A model generated the notes under the pieces. That model did not search any database and had not been told where the DNA came from. It was given only the letters and a program-made list of their open reading frames with translations. Shown in pieces: positions 1-8,380 of a stretch of 64,000 nt of DNA. The translations under genes were made by a program, and so were the position numbers. The DNA lies in the NCBI RefSeq assembly GCF_000296695.1, contig NZ_BAFK01000007.1, forward strand, positions 1 through 64,000, in the 5' to 3' direction. How positions within the stretch are numbered: position 1 is the first letter of the stretch; every line of letters begins with the position of its first letter. Source of the DNA: Rheinheimera nanhaiensis E407-8 (GTDB lineage Bacteria; Pseudomonadota; Gammaproteobacteria; Enterobacterales; Alteromonadaceae).

Positions 1-848
1 CCTTTTTTCACCATCGCTTCATTAAATACCCCACTTAACGACGAATGCAGTCCTACATGCATATTGCGCAGCTGCGGATCGGCTTTAATTTCAGCCGTCA
101 GGGTATAACCATCCATCTCTGGCATTTCAATGTCAGAAATCAGCAACGGCACCTTAGCAGAAATATCACCACCGAGTTCAGCCGCTTTCGCATTGAGCCA
201 ATCTAATGCCAGTTTGCCGTCATTAACCAGCTCCACCCGTATGCCAATTGAACTTAACGCCCGCTTTACCTGATTGCGTGCCACGGCGGAGTCGTCTGCT
301 ACCAAAACAATCAGATCGTCAAAATCACGCTCAGTTGCTTTAGTTTTTACCTCCTCACTAACGTCTTCATTCACCGGGGTAATCTCAGAGAACACTTTTT
401 CCACATCAATAATTTGTACCAGCTTGCCATCGATCTCGGTAACGGCAGTAAGATAATGCCCGGCGCCGGCGCCTTTAGGTGGCGGCATAATCTGATCCCA
501 ATTAGTGTTTACGATGCGGTCAACACTGCTAACTAAAAAGCCCTGGGTATGACGGTTGTATTCGGTAACCAGCACATAGGCGCTAGATAAATCTTCTATT
601 GGTTTGCCGCCGGTCGCCTGGCTTAAATCGATTACCATCACCGGCACACCGCGCAAATGGGCAATGCCCCTGACATGCGGGCTAGAGCCCGGCATTTCGG
701 TTAACTCAGGGCATTGCAGCACTTCACGCACTTTAAACACATTAATGCCAAATGGCTGCGGCCCGCGCAAACGGAACAACAAGAGTTCCAGCCGGTTATT
801 GCCAACCAGATTGGTACGCTGGTTTACTGCCGCCATCAATTTACTCAT
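1..848 (-). CDS. cheV: Chemotaxis protein CheV (CheW-like + receiver), 3' end cut by window edge
   Basis: CheV couples chemoreceptors to the CheA kinase through a CheW-like domain and carries a phosphorylatable receiver. The visible frame reads MSKLMAAVNQRTNLVGNNRL at its start, followed by a CheW-like domain (about residues 10-160, with FRLRGPQPFGINVFKVREVL and HVRGIAHLRGVPVMVIDLSQ), and then a response-regulator domain from about residue 180. That domain shows the acidic pocket VLVADDSAVARNQV and the phosphoacceptor-region motif LLISDIEMPEMDGYTLTAEI. The ATG at 846-848 follows a GGGGTAGG-like ribosome site. Only about 282 codons are present because the C terminus lies beyond position 1. No other chemotaxis gene is in the window. 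Confidence 0.93.
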   Translation of the reverse strand, partial: MSKLMAAVNQRTNLVGNNRLELLLFRLRGPQPFGINVFKVREVLQCPELTEMPGSSPHVRGIAHLRGVPVMVIDLSQATGGKPIEDLSSAYVLVTEYNRHTQGFLVSSVDRIVNTNWDQIMPPPKGAGAGHYLTAVTEIDGKLVQIIDVEKVFSEITPVNEDVSEEVKTKATERDFDDLIVLVADDSAVARNQVKRALSSIGIRVELVNDGKLALDWLNAKAAELGGDISAKVPLLISDIEMPEMDGYTLTAEIKADPQLRNMHVGLHSSLSGVFNEAMVKK

Positions 849-1008
849 GCTTGCCTACCCCAGTGGCCTTGCGCCGCTTTTGAATATTAATGCTATCTAC
901 TACAACATGTTACCGGTGTTCACGCAATCAACTGGTGACAAATTGTGGTAGAAACTTGATTAAGCATAGGCGACTCTGGCCAATCGTCTAGAGAAAAGAG
1001 AAAGATGA

Positions 1009-1031
1009 TACCGGCTGCAATGCAGCCGGTA
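1009..1031 (-). terminator. Hairpin after maiA
   Basis: A perfect 11-bp inverted repeat (TACCGGCTGCA/TGCAGCCGGTA) lies directly after the maiA stop. On the minus strand it is followed by a pyrimidine-rich stretch rather than a pure U tract. It probably ends the tyrosine-degradation transcript. Confidence 0.6.
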
Positions 1032-1034
1032 GCT

Positions 1035-1673
1035 TTACTGAGCGTCAGGTTGTTGCTCTGGGGCAGCTAAGGCAAACGCCGCCAGCTGCAGGCAGTTATG
1101 GTACACCGCGCGAATATGTGGATAAGGCGTTAAGTCCAGCGCAAAGCGCTGAGCGTTATACACCTGTGGCACCAGGCAGATATCGGCCAGGGTTACGCTA
1201 TCGCCAAAACAGTACTGGCCGGCGCTTTGTGCCAAGCGCTGTTCCAGTGCCGTAAAGCCAGTGCTTAACCAGTGTGCTATCCACGCCAGCTTTTGCTGCT
1301 CGGTTAACGCCAGCGGCCCGGTCAGGTACTGCAGCACCCGTAAGTTATTCAGCGGGTGAATATCACAGGCGATATCCAGCGCCAGTGCCCGTACCCAGGC
1401 TTTGGCTGCGGTATCTTCTGGCAACAGCGCAGGCTGTGGGTACATCTCATCCAGATAATCGATAATGGCCAGCGACTGGTTCAGGCTAAGATCGCCATCC
1501 ACTAAGGTGGGCACCAGCTGCGCCGGGTTTAGCGCTTTGTAACTGTCGCTATGCTGTTCGCCGCCGTTTTTCACCAGATGTACCGGCAGGTTTTCAAAAC
1601 TAAGCTGTTTTAAATTCAGTGCGATGCGCACCCGATAAGCGGCAGATGAACGCCAGTAGCCATAGAGTTTCAT
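1035..1673 (-). CDS. maiA: Maleylacetoacetate isomerase (zeta-class GST fold)
   Basis: Isomerises maleylacetoacetate to fumarylacetoacetate in tyrosine/homogentisate breakdown, with glutathione as cofactor, in the cytoplasm. The 212-residue length is normal. The N-terminal thioredoxin-like half begins MKLYGYWRSSAAYRVRIALN, containing the zeta-class SSxxYRVRIAL glutathione-site motif. The helical C-terminal half contains ADICLVPQVYNAQRF, typical of the family. It is the last gene of the hppD-hmgA-fahA-maiA run. The 155-bp gap after fahA holds a small inverted-repeat element, so coupling to fahA is looser than among the upstream genes. A terminator-like hairpin follows. Confidence 0.95.
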   Translation of the reverse strand: MKLYGYWRSSAAYRVRIALNLKQLSFENLPVHLVKNGGEQHSDSYKALNPAQLVPTLVDGDLSLNQSLAIIDYLDEMYPQPALLPEDTAAKAWVRALALDIACDIHPLNNLRVLQYLTGPLALTEQQKLAWIAHWLSTGFTALEQRLAQSAGQYCFGDSVTLADICLVPQVYNAQRFALDLTPYPHIRAVYHNCLQLAAFALAAPEQQPDAQ

Positions 1674-1717
1674 GATCTGTCCTGCAAATTATGCGCTTCG
1701 AATCCCGCAGCTGCTGC

Positions 1718-1805
1718 GTACATTTTTTCTGTGACACGCCGTAAACCCATCCCTGGGGGCTCGTCTCAGGCCGTCCGGGCCTTCAACGGTCACAGAAAAA
1801 AGTAC
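1718..1805. repeat. 88-bp inverted-repeat element (candidate MITE/REP-like sequence)
   Basis: The ends are near-perfect inverted repeats: GTACATTTTTTCTGTGAC at 1718-1735 and GTCACAGAAAAAAGTAC at 1789-1805, differing by one inserted base. The core has the look of short dispersed elements in marine gammaproteobacteria (CGCCGTAAACCCATCC, then a CTGGGGGCTC block). It sits between fahA and maiA with no open frame. No second copy is seen in this window. A transcript could fold it into a long hairpin that reduces read-through into maiA. Confidence 0.55.
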
Positions 1806-1828
1806 ATCCGCATCTGCTCACTAAGCTG

Positions 1829-2845
1829 TTAGTTCTGATACTTAACCACTTGCTGGTCAATAGCGCCAAAAATGCTATTGCCCTGCTCGTCCAGCATTTC
1901 CATACGGATAGTATCGCCAAACTTCATAAAGGATGTTGACGGCTTACCATCGCGGATGGTTTCAATCATGCGGATCTCGGCAATACAGCTATAGCCTACA
2001 CCACCTTCTTCTACCGAGGTACCATGATCAGTACCCTGCTTGTTCGACACTGTCCCCGAGCCAATAATAGCGCCCGCGCCCAGGTTACGGGTTTTCGCCG
2101 CATGCGCCACCAGCTGGCCAAAGTCGAAGGTCATATCAACACCGGCATTGGGTTTACCAAACAACTTACCGTTGTAGGTCGATAGCAGCGGCAAATGCAC
2201 CCGGCCGTCCTGCCATTTGTCGCCCAGTTCATCCGGCGTAACCGCTACCGGGCTAAAGGCCGATGCCGGCTTCGATTGAAAAAAGCCAAAGCCTTTAGCC
2301 AGCTCGTTCGGAATAAGGCCGCGCAGTGACACATCGTTTACCAGCATAATTAAGCGGATTTTGCTGCGCGCCTCATCGGCAGTTGAGGCCATCGCCACGT
2401 CATCGGTAATCACCGCCACTTCGCCTTCAAAGTCGATACCGTAGTCTTCGCTGACCACATCGATATTGTCACGCGGGCCGATAAAATCGTCTGAACCGCC
2501 CTGATACATTAAAGGATCAGTCCAGAAGCTGGGTGGCATTTCAGCATTGCGCGCTTTGCGCACCAGCTCAACGTGGTTGACATAGGCACTGCCATCGGCC
2601 CACTGATAAGCGCGAGGTAATGGCGATTCACACTGTGCCTGATCAAAGGCCATTTCGCCATCGACTTTGCCGCTGTTCAGTGCCTGATACACTTCCTCAA
2701 GCTTTACACTTAACTGCGCCCAGTTATCCAGCAGCTGCTGCATGGTTGCGGCCACTGCTGGCACCGCCACACAGCGGCTTAAATCACGGCTTACCACTAC
2801 CAGCAAACCGTCACGGCTGCCATTTTTTAAACTTGCTAACTTCAT
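1829..2845 (-). CDS. fahA: Fumarylacetoacetate hydrolase family protein (fumarylacetoacetase)
   Basis: Cleaves fumarylacetoacetate to fumarate and acetoacetate, the last step of homogentisate degradation. The 338-residue protein has the FAH C-terminal metal-binding fold. DFEGEVAVITDD carries acidic metal ligands, and there are GPRDNI, GSGTVSNKQGTDHG and a GxxxxIGSG stretch. The N-terminal part (to about residue 100) resembles the FAH_N cap of bacterial fumarylacetoacetases. The ATG at 2843-2845 is 23 bp after the hmgA stop, so it is probably co-transcribed with hmgA and hppD. The position between hmgA and maiA supports the specific role over a generic FAH-family hydrolase. Confidence 0.93.
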   Translation of the reverse strand: MKLASLKNGSRDGLLVVVSRDLSRCVAVPAVAATMQQLLDNWAQLSVKLEEVYQALNSGKVDGEMAFDQAQCESPLPRAYQWADGSAYVNHVELVRKARNAEMPPSFWTDPLMYQGGSDDFIGPRDNIDVVSEDYGIDFEGEVAVITDDVAMASTADEARSKIRLIMLVNDVSLRGLIPNELAKGFGFFQSKPASAFSPVAVTPDELGDKWQDGRVHLPLLSTYNGKLFGKPNAGVDMTFDFGQLVAHAAKTRNLGAGAIIGSGTVSNKQGTDHGTSVEEGGVGYSCIAEIRMIETIRDGKPSTSFMKFGDTIRMEMLDEQGNSIFGAIDQQVVKYQN

Positions 2846-2868
2846 GTTTTGTCCTTAACCAACCGTGC

Positions 2869-4002
2869 TCAGGGTTTTACTTTCCAGCTGTTAACGTATT
2901 CCGGGTTTTCGGTGGCCAGTGCCGCCTCGCCCATTTCCAGCGCATCGCGGGTATCCAGCATTACCGCCACTTCGTCGGTAAACTTTTTGCGGTACTCCAG
3001 GCCAGCCTGAAAGGCTTTCGGGTGCGGGCCGTGGGTAAAACCAGCCGGATGAAAAGTCACCATGCCTTTTTCGATATTATCTCGGCTGAAAAAATCACCG
3101 GCATGGTAAAACAGCACTTCATCATAATCATCATTGTTATGATAAAACGGCACTTTTAACGCGCCCGGGTCACTCTCGATTGGCCTTGGCACAAAGGTAC
3201 ACACCACAAAGCGCTGCGCCACGAAGGTGGTGTGCGCTGAGGGCGGTAAATGGTAACGGTGGCTCATCAGCGGGCGGATATCGCGCCAGTTAATGCGCAT
3301 TACCGCTAAATCACCGTGCCAGCCAATAGCATCCAGCGGGTTGTAGGGGTAAGTAATTACTGACACCTGGCCGTGACGTTTTACCTCAACCTGCCAGCGC
3401 TCTTCGCTGTACTGTGCTTTAAAGGCATCGTTAATTTTTGGTGTATCCAGCATCGCCGGGTCAAAAATAGCGTGGTTACCTACCAGGCCTTTTTCCGGCA
3501 GCTGATAGCTGTCGTTGGTGGCCTCAATCAGCAGAATAAACATCGGCTCTTTTGGCTCTAAGCGCCACATGGTTGAGCGCGGGATCACGATGTAATCACC
3601 GTCGCGCACTGTCATATGGCCGTAGTCGCAGTACAGCTCAGCACTGCCTTCGTGGATAAACAGCAGTTCATCACCATCGGCGTTACGCACCAGCTTGCTC
3701 ATGTTTTCTGTTAAACGCCAGGTGCGCATTTTGCAATGCGCATTAAACAGCAGGTTTGGCACTGCCCAGGGCGAGTTGGCGTTATCTTTACCAATCTCAT
3801 TAAAGTTGAACAGGTGCGGCCGAAGCGGCCCCTGCCAGTCGGTCCAGCCGGTTGGTGCATGGCGATGATGAAAGTGCGTCGCCGGGCCAAAAAAGCCGCT
3901 GCGGCCGGTTTCGCGCTCATAAATCGCCTGCTCGGGAAAATCGGCATGTGCCTGACGTGATACATCTCCTTCCTTTAACGGAAACGATGCCCATTTACGC
4001 AT
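2869..4002 (-). CDS. hmgA: Homogentisate 1,2-dioxygenase
   Basis: Opens the homogentisate ring to maleylacetoacetate using non-haem iron and oxygen. The 377-residue form belongs to the shorter bacterial homogentisate dioxygenase group. Recognisable blocks are RSGFFGPATHFHHRHAPTGW near the N terminus, the cupin stretch LLFIHEGSAELYCDYGHMTV, DYIVIPRSTMWRLEP, and a C-terminal metal-site region VLFYHAGDFFSRDNIEKGMV followed by TFHPAGFTHGPHP with likely His/Glu ligands. Its start overlaps the hppD stop by 8 bp, indicating translational coupling. fahA follows 23 bp downstream. Confidence 0.96.
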   Translation of the reverse strand: MRKWASFPLKEGDVSRQAHADFPEQAIYERETGRSGFFGPATHFHHRHAPTGWTDWQGPLRPHLFNFNEIGKDNANSPWAVPNLLFNAHCKMRTWRLTENMSKLVRNADGDELLFIHEGSAELYCDYGHMTVRDGDYIVIPRSTMWRLEPKEPMFILLIEATNDSYQLPEKGLVGNHAIFDPAMLDTPKINDAFKAQYSEERWQVEVKRHGQVSVITYPYNPLDAIGWHGDLAVMRINWRDIRPLMSHRYHLPPSAHTTFVAQRFVVCTFVPRPIESDPGALKVPFYHNNDDYDEVLFYHAGDFFSRDNIEKGMVTFHPAGFTHGPHPKAFQAGLEYRKKFTDEVAVMLDTRDALEMGEAALATENPEYVNSWKVKP

Positions 4003-5068
4003 TGCTTAACACTCCGCGCTGAATTTGGTCTTCTTCAATCGATTCAAACAGGGCTTTAAAGTTACCCTCGCCAAAGCCTTCATTGCCTTTACGCTGGATA
4101 ATTTCAAAGAACACCGGGCCTATTACTGTTTTGGTGAAGATTTGCAGCAAAATGCCATCTTTCATCGGTGCGCCGTCAATCAGAATACGCAGCTCGCGCA
4201 GCTGATCTAAATCTTCGCTATGGCCTTCAACCCGCTCGTTTACCTTGTTGTAGTAAGTATCCGGTGTGGGCATAAACTCCATACCACGGCTACGCAGCGT
4301 GCGTACGGTGTCATAGATATTGTCGGTGGTTAACGCAATATGCTGAATGCCTTCGCCTTTATATTCACGGATAAACTCTTCAATCTGTGATTTGTCATCT
4401 GATGATTCGTTAATCGGAATACGAATTTTACCGCAGGGTGCTGTCATCGCTTTTGACACCAGACCGGTTAACTTACCTTCGATATCAAAGTAGCGGATCT
4501 CGCGGAAATTACCGATGTTCTCGTAAAAGCCGGCCCAGACATTCATATTGCCGCGCATCACGTTATGGGTTAAGTGATCCAGCACTTCCAGGCCAACGCC
4601 GTGCTTGGCCATCTCGACCTGCCAGTTGTCGTAATATTTAAAGTCGATGTCGTACACGCTGCTTGCGCCGTAACGGTCAACAAAGTACAGCAGACTGCTG
4701 CCAATACCGTATACGGCTGGAATATTCAGCTCCATTGGGCCAATTTGGTTTTTGTACTCTTTGGCACCGTTGGCCAGCGCATGCTTCAGGGCATGGGCCG
4801 CATCTTTTACCCGAAATGCCATCGCGCAAACGCTCGGGCCATGGGCACGGGCGAATTCTTCGGCTTGTGAATTTGGCTCAGCATTGACAATAAAATTGAT
4901 ATCACCCTGTTTGTACAACCAGGCCTGTTTAGAGCGGTGCTTGGCTACTTCGGTAAAGCCGAGTGAGTAAAATAAGTCTTTTAACTTTTGAATGCCTTCT
5001 GCATCTGCCGCCGTGTATTCAACAAACTCAAAACCGTCAGTACCCAGTGGGTTAATGTTATCAATCAT
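3995..5068 (-). CDS. hppD: 4-hydroxyphenylpyruvate dioxygenase
   Basis: Converts 4-hydroxyphenylpyruvate to homogentisate, entering the homogentisate pathway. It is a 357-residue two-domain vicinal-oxygen-chelate enzyme. The C-terminal catalytic domain shows VGLEVLDHLTHNV (first iron-ligand His), EGIQHIALTTDNIYDTVRTL (second His) and GPVFFEIIQRKGNEGFGEGN (ligand Glu plus the conserved C-terminal helix GFGEGNFKALFES). It is first in the hppD-hmgA-fahA-maiA run. A weak TyrR-box-like sequence lies about 106 bp upstream of the start. Confidence 0.97.
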   Translation of the reverse strand: MIDNINPLGTDGFEFVEYTAADAEGIQKLKDLFYSLGFTEVAKHRSKQAWLYKQGDINFIVNAEPNSQAEEFARAHGPSVCAMAFRVKDAAHALKHALANGAKEYKNQIGPMELNIPAVYGIGSSLLYFVDRYGASSVYDIDFKYYDNWQVEMAKHGVGLEVLDHLTHNVMRGNMNVWAGFYENIGNFREIRYFDIEGKLTGLVSKAMTAPCGKIRIPINESSDDKSQIEEFIREYKGEGIQHIALTTDNIYDTVRTLRSRGMEFMPTPDTYYNKVNERVEGHSEDLDQLRELRILIDGAPMKDGILLQIFTKTVIGPVFFEIIQRKGNEGFGEGNFKALFESIEEDQIQRGVLSNA

Positions 5069-5173
5069 TGGTGTATTCCCTGCTACGTCTTAGATGGCGC
5101 TAATAATGCGCCAGCGGTAAAAAAAAGGAAGAGGCCAACAGCCGACACTTAGAACAGGGCCAAACGGTGGTTT

Positions 5174-5191
5174 TGTAAAGTTGGCGCTACG
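5174..5191 (-). promoter_or_regulatory. Weak TyrR-box-like sequence upstream of hppD
   Basis: TGTAAA-N6-GCTACG matches 9 of 12 positions of the TyrR box (TGTAAA-N6-TTTACA). The left half is perfect and the right half poor. It lies between hppD and tyrR, a sensible place for TyrR control of homogentisate-pathway genes, but is the weakest of three candidates here. Confidence 0.35.
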
Positions 5192-5217
5192 AAACGCACA
5201 AAGTACCCATAAAAGGG

Positions 5218-5250
5218 TAAAAACGGGCCGCCAACTGGCATTGGCGGCCC
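5218..5250 (-). terminator. Rho-independent terminator of tyrR
   Basis: A perfect 10-bp stem GGGCCGCCAA/TTGGCGGCCC with a 6-base loop is followed on the minus strand by GTTTTTACC. It lies 33 bp after the tyrR stop and separates tyrR from the hppD unit. Confidence 0.9.
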
Positions 5251-5282
5251 TGATTTCGTATCACTTTGCGGACAAAGCGTAA

Positions 5283-6845
5283 TTAAATTTTTACACTCTT
5301 GCGATTTATGCCGTAGTCGCGCAGCTTGTTGGCGACCGCGGTATGGCTTAAGCCCAGCTTTTTCGCCAGCTGGCGCGAGCTGGGGTAAGCCGGAAACAGC
5401 TTTCGTAGCAGGTTGGCTTCAAAGCGTTTTACCGCTTCATCCAGGGTGCCGTCAAAATCCTGCTCTAAATAGCCAAAGTCATTGTTGTAGCTGGGCAGTT
5501 GCAAATGCTCTTTATCCAGTTCAAAGCCTTCGAGCAGCGTAATGGCGCGGTACAAGGCATTTTCTAGCTGACGCACATTACCCGGCCAGGGGTAATTTTG
5601 CAGGAAATTAGCACAGCTGTCGGTCAGTTTCGGTGCCTTACGGCCCAAACGGGCGGCAAAACGGGCGATAAAAAATTCGGCCAGCGGCACTATGTCCTGT
5701 TTACGCTCTCTAAGCGCCGGCAAGGCCAGTGTCAGTACGTTTAAGCGGTAGAACAAATCTTCGCGGAATTTGCCCTCCTGTACCATGCCGGGTAAGTCTT
5801 TTTGCGTGGTGCAAATCACCCGCACATCCACTTTTACTTCGTTTTCATCGGCAACCCGGCGGAAACTGCCATCCTGTAAAAAGCGGATCAGCTTAGTTTG
5901 CAGCTGGTGCGACATTTCACCGACTTCATCTAAAAATACCGTGCCGCCATTGGCCTGTTCAAAAATGCCTTTTTTGCCTTCGGTGGTACCAGGAAACGCA
6001 TTGGCGCCGTAGCCAAACAGCTCAGACTCCGCAACGTTATCCGGTAAAGACGCACAATTGAGCGCTAAAAACGGTTTACCACTGCGGCTACTGGCAGCAT
6101 GACAGGCACGGGCCAGCAGCTCTTTGCCGGTGCCGGTTTCACCCATAATTAAAATAGGGGCATCGAGCTGCGACATTTTCTTGGCTTCGCGTACCACCTT
6201 TCGCATTAAATTACTGTGTGCCTGCAGGGTGTTAAAACTTTCCTGATCGCCTTTTTTAAACGCCACCATATGTTGGCCAAGCCGGCTTTCCGATTTTAAG
6301 TTAATCACCGCACCGGCCAGAATTTCATGGCCGCTTTCATCCGGCACCATTACCGGCAGAATATCTGCAACAAAGCGCTTGCCGTGAATTTCCAGCCGCC
6401 GCGTTTGCGCCAGCACTTCATCACCTTCCAGCCAGCGCTGAAAGTTAAAGCCTTTTACCATGCCCTGTAACGACTGGCCGGCAATCGCATCCTGACTAAC
6501 GGCTAACACGTCCAGCGCCGCATCATTGATTACCGTAACATTGGCTTTGCTGTCTACCGCTATCAGGCCATCCGGCAAGGTTTTTAATAAGGTCGACAGC
6601 TCGTTATGTTCGCGCTCTGAGGGCATAAAAGCGGTGGTTTTCACGTCTTCCACCCCGGCAATGCGGCGGATCTTAGCCATCAGCTCCTGGAATTTCTCAA
6701 AGTTAACGGTAGGAAAAGACACGTACATCCGGCTTAAGCTGGGGTCTACCTCGATACCACGCAGATCCAGCTGATAACTTACCAGAACATTTAAAACTTC
6801 TTGCGCCAGCCCAAGCCGGTTCTGACATTGAATTTCTAACCGCAT
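5283..6845 (-). CDS. tyrR: TyrR transcriptional regulator of aromatic amino acid metabolism
   Basis: Controls aromatic amino acid genes in response to Tyr/Phe. The frame is open for 58 more codons upstream, but MRLEIQCQNRLGLAQEVLNV matches the family N terminus, so ATG at 6843-6845 is chosen (520 aa; E. coli about 513). Order: ACT domain (1-75), PAS domain (about 80-190), AAA+ domain with Walker A GETGTGKE, and a C-terminal Fis-type helix-turn-helix (SSRQLAKKLGLSHTAVANKL). The loop that is GAFTGA in sigma-54 activators reads NAFPGT here, as expected for TyrR, which does not work through sigma-54; pspF in this window keeps GAFTGA. A candidate TyrR box lies upstream. Confidence 0.95.
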   Translation of the reverse strand: MRLEIQCQNRLGLAQEVLNVLVSYQLDLRGIEVDPSLSRMYVSFPTVNFEKFQELMAKIRRIAGVEDVKTTAFMPSEREHNELSTLLKTLPDGLIAVDSKANVTVINDAALDVLAVSQDAIAGQSLQGMVKGFNFQRWLEGDEVLAQTRRLEIHGKRFVADILPVMVPDESGHEILAGAVINLKSESRLGQHMVAFKKGDQESFNTLQAHSNLMRKVVREAKKMSQLDAPILIMGETGTGKELLARACHAASSRSGKPFLALNCASLPDNVAESELFGYGANAFPGTTEGKKGIFEQANGGTVFLDEVGEMSHQLQTKLIRFLQDGSFRRVADENEVKVDVRVICTTQKDLPGMVQEGKFREDLFYRLNVLTLALPALRERKQDIVPLAEFFIARFAARLGRKAPKLTDSCANFLQNYPWPGNVRQLENALYRAITLLEGFELDKEHLQLPSYNNDFGYLEQDFDGTLDEAVKRFEANLLRKLFPAYPSSRQLAKKLGLSHTAVANKLRDYGINRKSVKI

Positions 6846-6917
6846 ACCGCAAAGTGCCTCACGACTATCGAATGAGCAGCATAATACGGTAAAACACGAA
6901 CAAGAGACCAGCGCTTT

Positions 6918-6935
6918 TGTAAAGAAATGTGAACA
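6918..6935 (-). promoter_or_regulatory. TyrR box upstream of tyrR
   Basis: TGTAAA-N6-TGAACA matches 10 of 12 consensus positions (TGTAAA-N6-TTTACA), with the key G and C conserved. It lies about 75 bp upstream of the chosen tyrR start and suggests autoregulation. Confidence 0.55.
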
Positions 6936-6995
6936 AAAAGACAGTTGACAATGCCGATGCGGCAGATAACGGGAACAGCGCTGAGATATTAACAC

Positions 6996-7025
6996 AGCAG
7001 CGCGGCGCGTTAACGCCACGCTGCT
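6996..7025 (-). terminator. Hairpin after phhB
   Basis: AGCAGCG...CGCTGCT with an inner GGCG/CGCC pairing forms a GC-rich stem 20 bp beyond the phhB stop. The U tract is poor (GTGTTAATAT), so this may be a weak terminator or only an RNA stabiliser. Confidence 0.4.
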
Positions 7026-7047
7026 AACTAGCTTAGCGCACTATGGT

Positions 7048-7389
7048 TTAGGCCGATAACAAAGCATCAGTTTTGGCAGCGCAAATAAAGTCGTTCTTAT
7101 GCAGGCCTTTAATCGAATGCGACCACCAGGTCACCGTCAGCTTACCCCACTCAAGTAATAATGCCGGGTGGTGGCCTTCAGCTTCAGCCAGCTCCGCCAC
7201 TTTGTTATGAAAGGCCCAGGCCAGCTTGAAGTTTTTAAATTTAAACTCACGCTCCAACTGCAAAATGCCATCACGCACTATTGGCGTCCAATCCGGGATC
7301 TGACGCATTAACTGCGGTAATTCAGCATCAGACACCTTAGGCGCGTCAGCACGGCAGGCCTCGCATTGCATAGCTTTTAATTCAGACAT
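7048..7389 (-). CDS. phhB: Pterin-4a-carbinolamine dehydratase
   Basis: Dehydrates the 4a-hydroxytetrahydropterin released by phenylalanine hydroxylase, so the pterin cofactor can be recycled. It is a 113-residue protein with the family core around [20 protein letters not shown] followed by [18 protein letters not shown], where the conserved active-site histidines are visible. A GTG codon lies just before the ATG at 7387-7389; the ATG is preferred for its spacing from AGGAT. It starts 9 bp after the phhA stop and so forms a phhAB operon. Confidence 0.96.
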   Translation of the reverse strand: MSELKAMQCEACRADAPKVSDAELPQLMRQIPDWTPIVRDGILQLEREFKFKNFKLAWAFHNKVAELAEAEGHHPALLLEWGKLTVTWWSHSIKGLHKNDFICAAKTDALLSA

Positions 7390-7398
7390 CACTTTATC

Positions 7399-8199
7399 CT
7401 AACTTGCTTGTTTTTCTTTTGGCGGAAATTTAGGCGCATGCAGCCCCAGTGCTTTGGCTTGCTCAACCAGCGCCATCAGATCCAGCTGGGCAATATCAAA
7501 CAGCTGGTCGATACGCTCAATCATAAAATAAATCGGCTGCATAATATCAATGCGGTATGGCGTTCTGAGCACATCAAGCGCATCAAACGGCTTGCGCTCT
7601 GCCACTGTTGACTCTAGCGCATACTTCGTCTCACCAGGCGAAGATAAAATACCGCCACCATAAATGCGCAGGCCATCGGGCGTGCTTAATAAACCAAACT
7701 CGATGGTAAACCAGTACAACCGCGCCAGATATACCCTGTCCTGCTTGCTGGCGGCCAGGCCCAGCTTGCCGTAGATATGGGTAAACTCGGCAAAGGCCGG
7801 GTTGGTCAGCATGGCACAGTGGCCGAAAATTTCGTGGAAAATATCCGGCTCTTGCAGATAATCAAATTCCTCGCGACTGCGAATAAAAGTGGCGACGGGG
7901 AAACGCTTATTGGCTAACAGCTCAAAAAACTTGTCAAAACTTATCAGCGCCGGCACTTCAGCACACTCCCAGCCAGTGGTCGCGCGCAATACTTTACTCA
8001 CTTCTTCCAATTGCGGAATGCGGTCAGTTGGCAGCTGCAGTTTATCCAGCCCGGCCATATACTCGTCGCAGGCTTTACCTTTGATCACGCCAAGTTGACG
8101 GGTGATCAGCTCATGCCAAATTTGATTCTCTTCATCTGACCAGGCAATAACGCCATTGTTATCAGACTGACGGGAAACATACTTACTCGACTTACTCAT
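7399..8199 (-). CDS. phhA: Phenylalanine 4-monooxygenase (pterin-dependent)
   Basis: Hydroxylates phenylalanine to tyrosine using tetrahydropterin, non-haem iron and oxygen, feeding the tyrosine pathway encoded nearby. It is a 266-residue bacterial catalytic-domain-only form. The iron ligands are visible in PDIFHEIFGHCAMLTNPAFA (two His) and YWFTIEFGLLSTPDGLRIYG (Glu). A TTG two codons upstream is possible, but ATG at 8197-8199 sits well behind AGG. phhB follows 9 bp downstream. A TyrR-box-like sequence lies about 155 bp upstream of the start. Confidence 0.97.
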   Translation of the reverse strand: MSKSSKYVSRQSDNNGVIAWSDEENQIWHELITRQLGVIKGKACDEYMAGLDKLQLPTDRIPQLEEVSKVLRATTGWECAEVPALISFDKFFELLANKRFPVATFIRSREEFDYLQEPDIFHEIFGHCAMLTNPAFAEFTHIYGKLGLAASKQDRVYLARLYWFTIEFGLLSTPDGLRIYGGGILSSPGETKYALESTVAERKPFDALDVLRTPYRIDIMQPIYFMIERIDQLFDIAQLDLMALVEQAKALGLHAPKFPPKEKQAS

Positions 8200-8353
8200 A
8201 GACAACCTGTTGCTAAATACTGTTATACGGGGTGTCCCGCTTATCTGCGCGGATATTATTGTGTGTTGTTGGGCAGATAATTAGTTAGTGCGGATACTAA
8301 GCGATAGCACGGCAAGAGTTAATCTCGTTGCCGGCTAAAGTTAACGCTAAAAG

Positions 8354-8371
8354 CGTAAAGAATGGCTTACA
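8354..8371 (-). promoter_or_regulatory. TyrR box upstream of phhAB
   Basis: CGTAAA-N6-CTTACA is symmetrical and matches 10 of 12 consensus positions, keeping the essential G and C. It lies just downstream of the methionine gamma-lyase stop and upstream of phhA, as expected for aromatic-amino-acid-responsive activation of phhAB. Confidence 0.6.
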
Positions 8372-8380
8372 AAGCAACAC

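Noticed and set aside
5283-7019. Longer TyrR starting 58 codons upstream
   Set aside because: The extension is Cys/Arg-rich without family similarity and covers the likely promoter and TyrR box; the MRLEI start matches the family.
8310-8333. Terminator in the methionine gamma-lyase/phhA spacer
   Set aside because: CGGCAAGAG/CTC-TTGCCG forms a bulged stem with no U tract on either strand; not enough to call a terminator.
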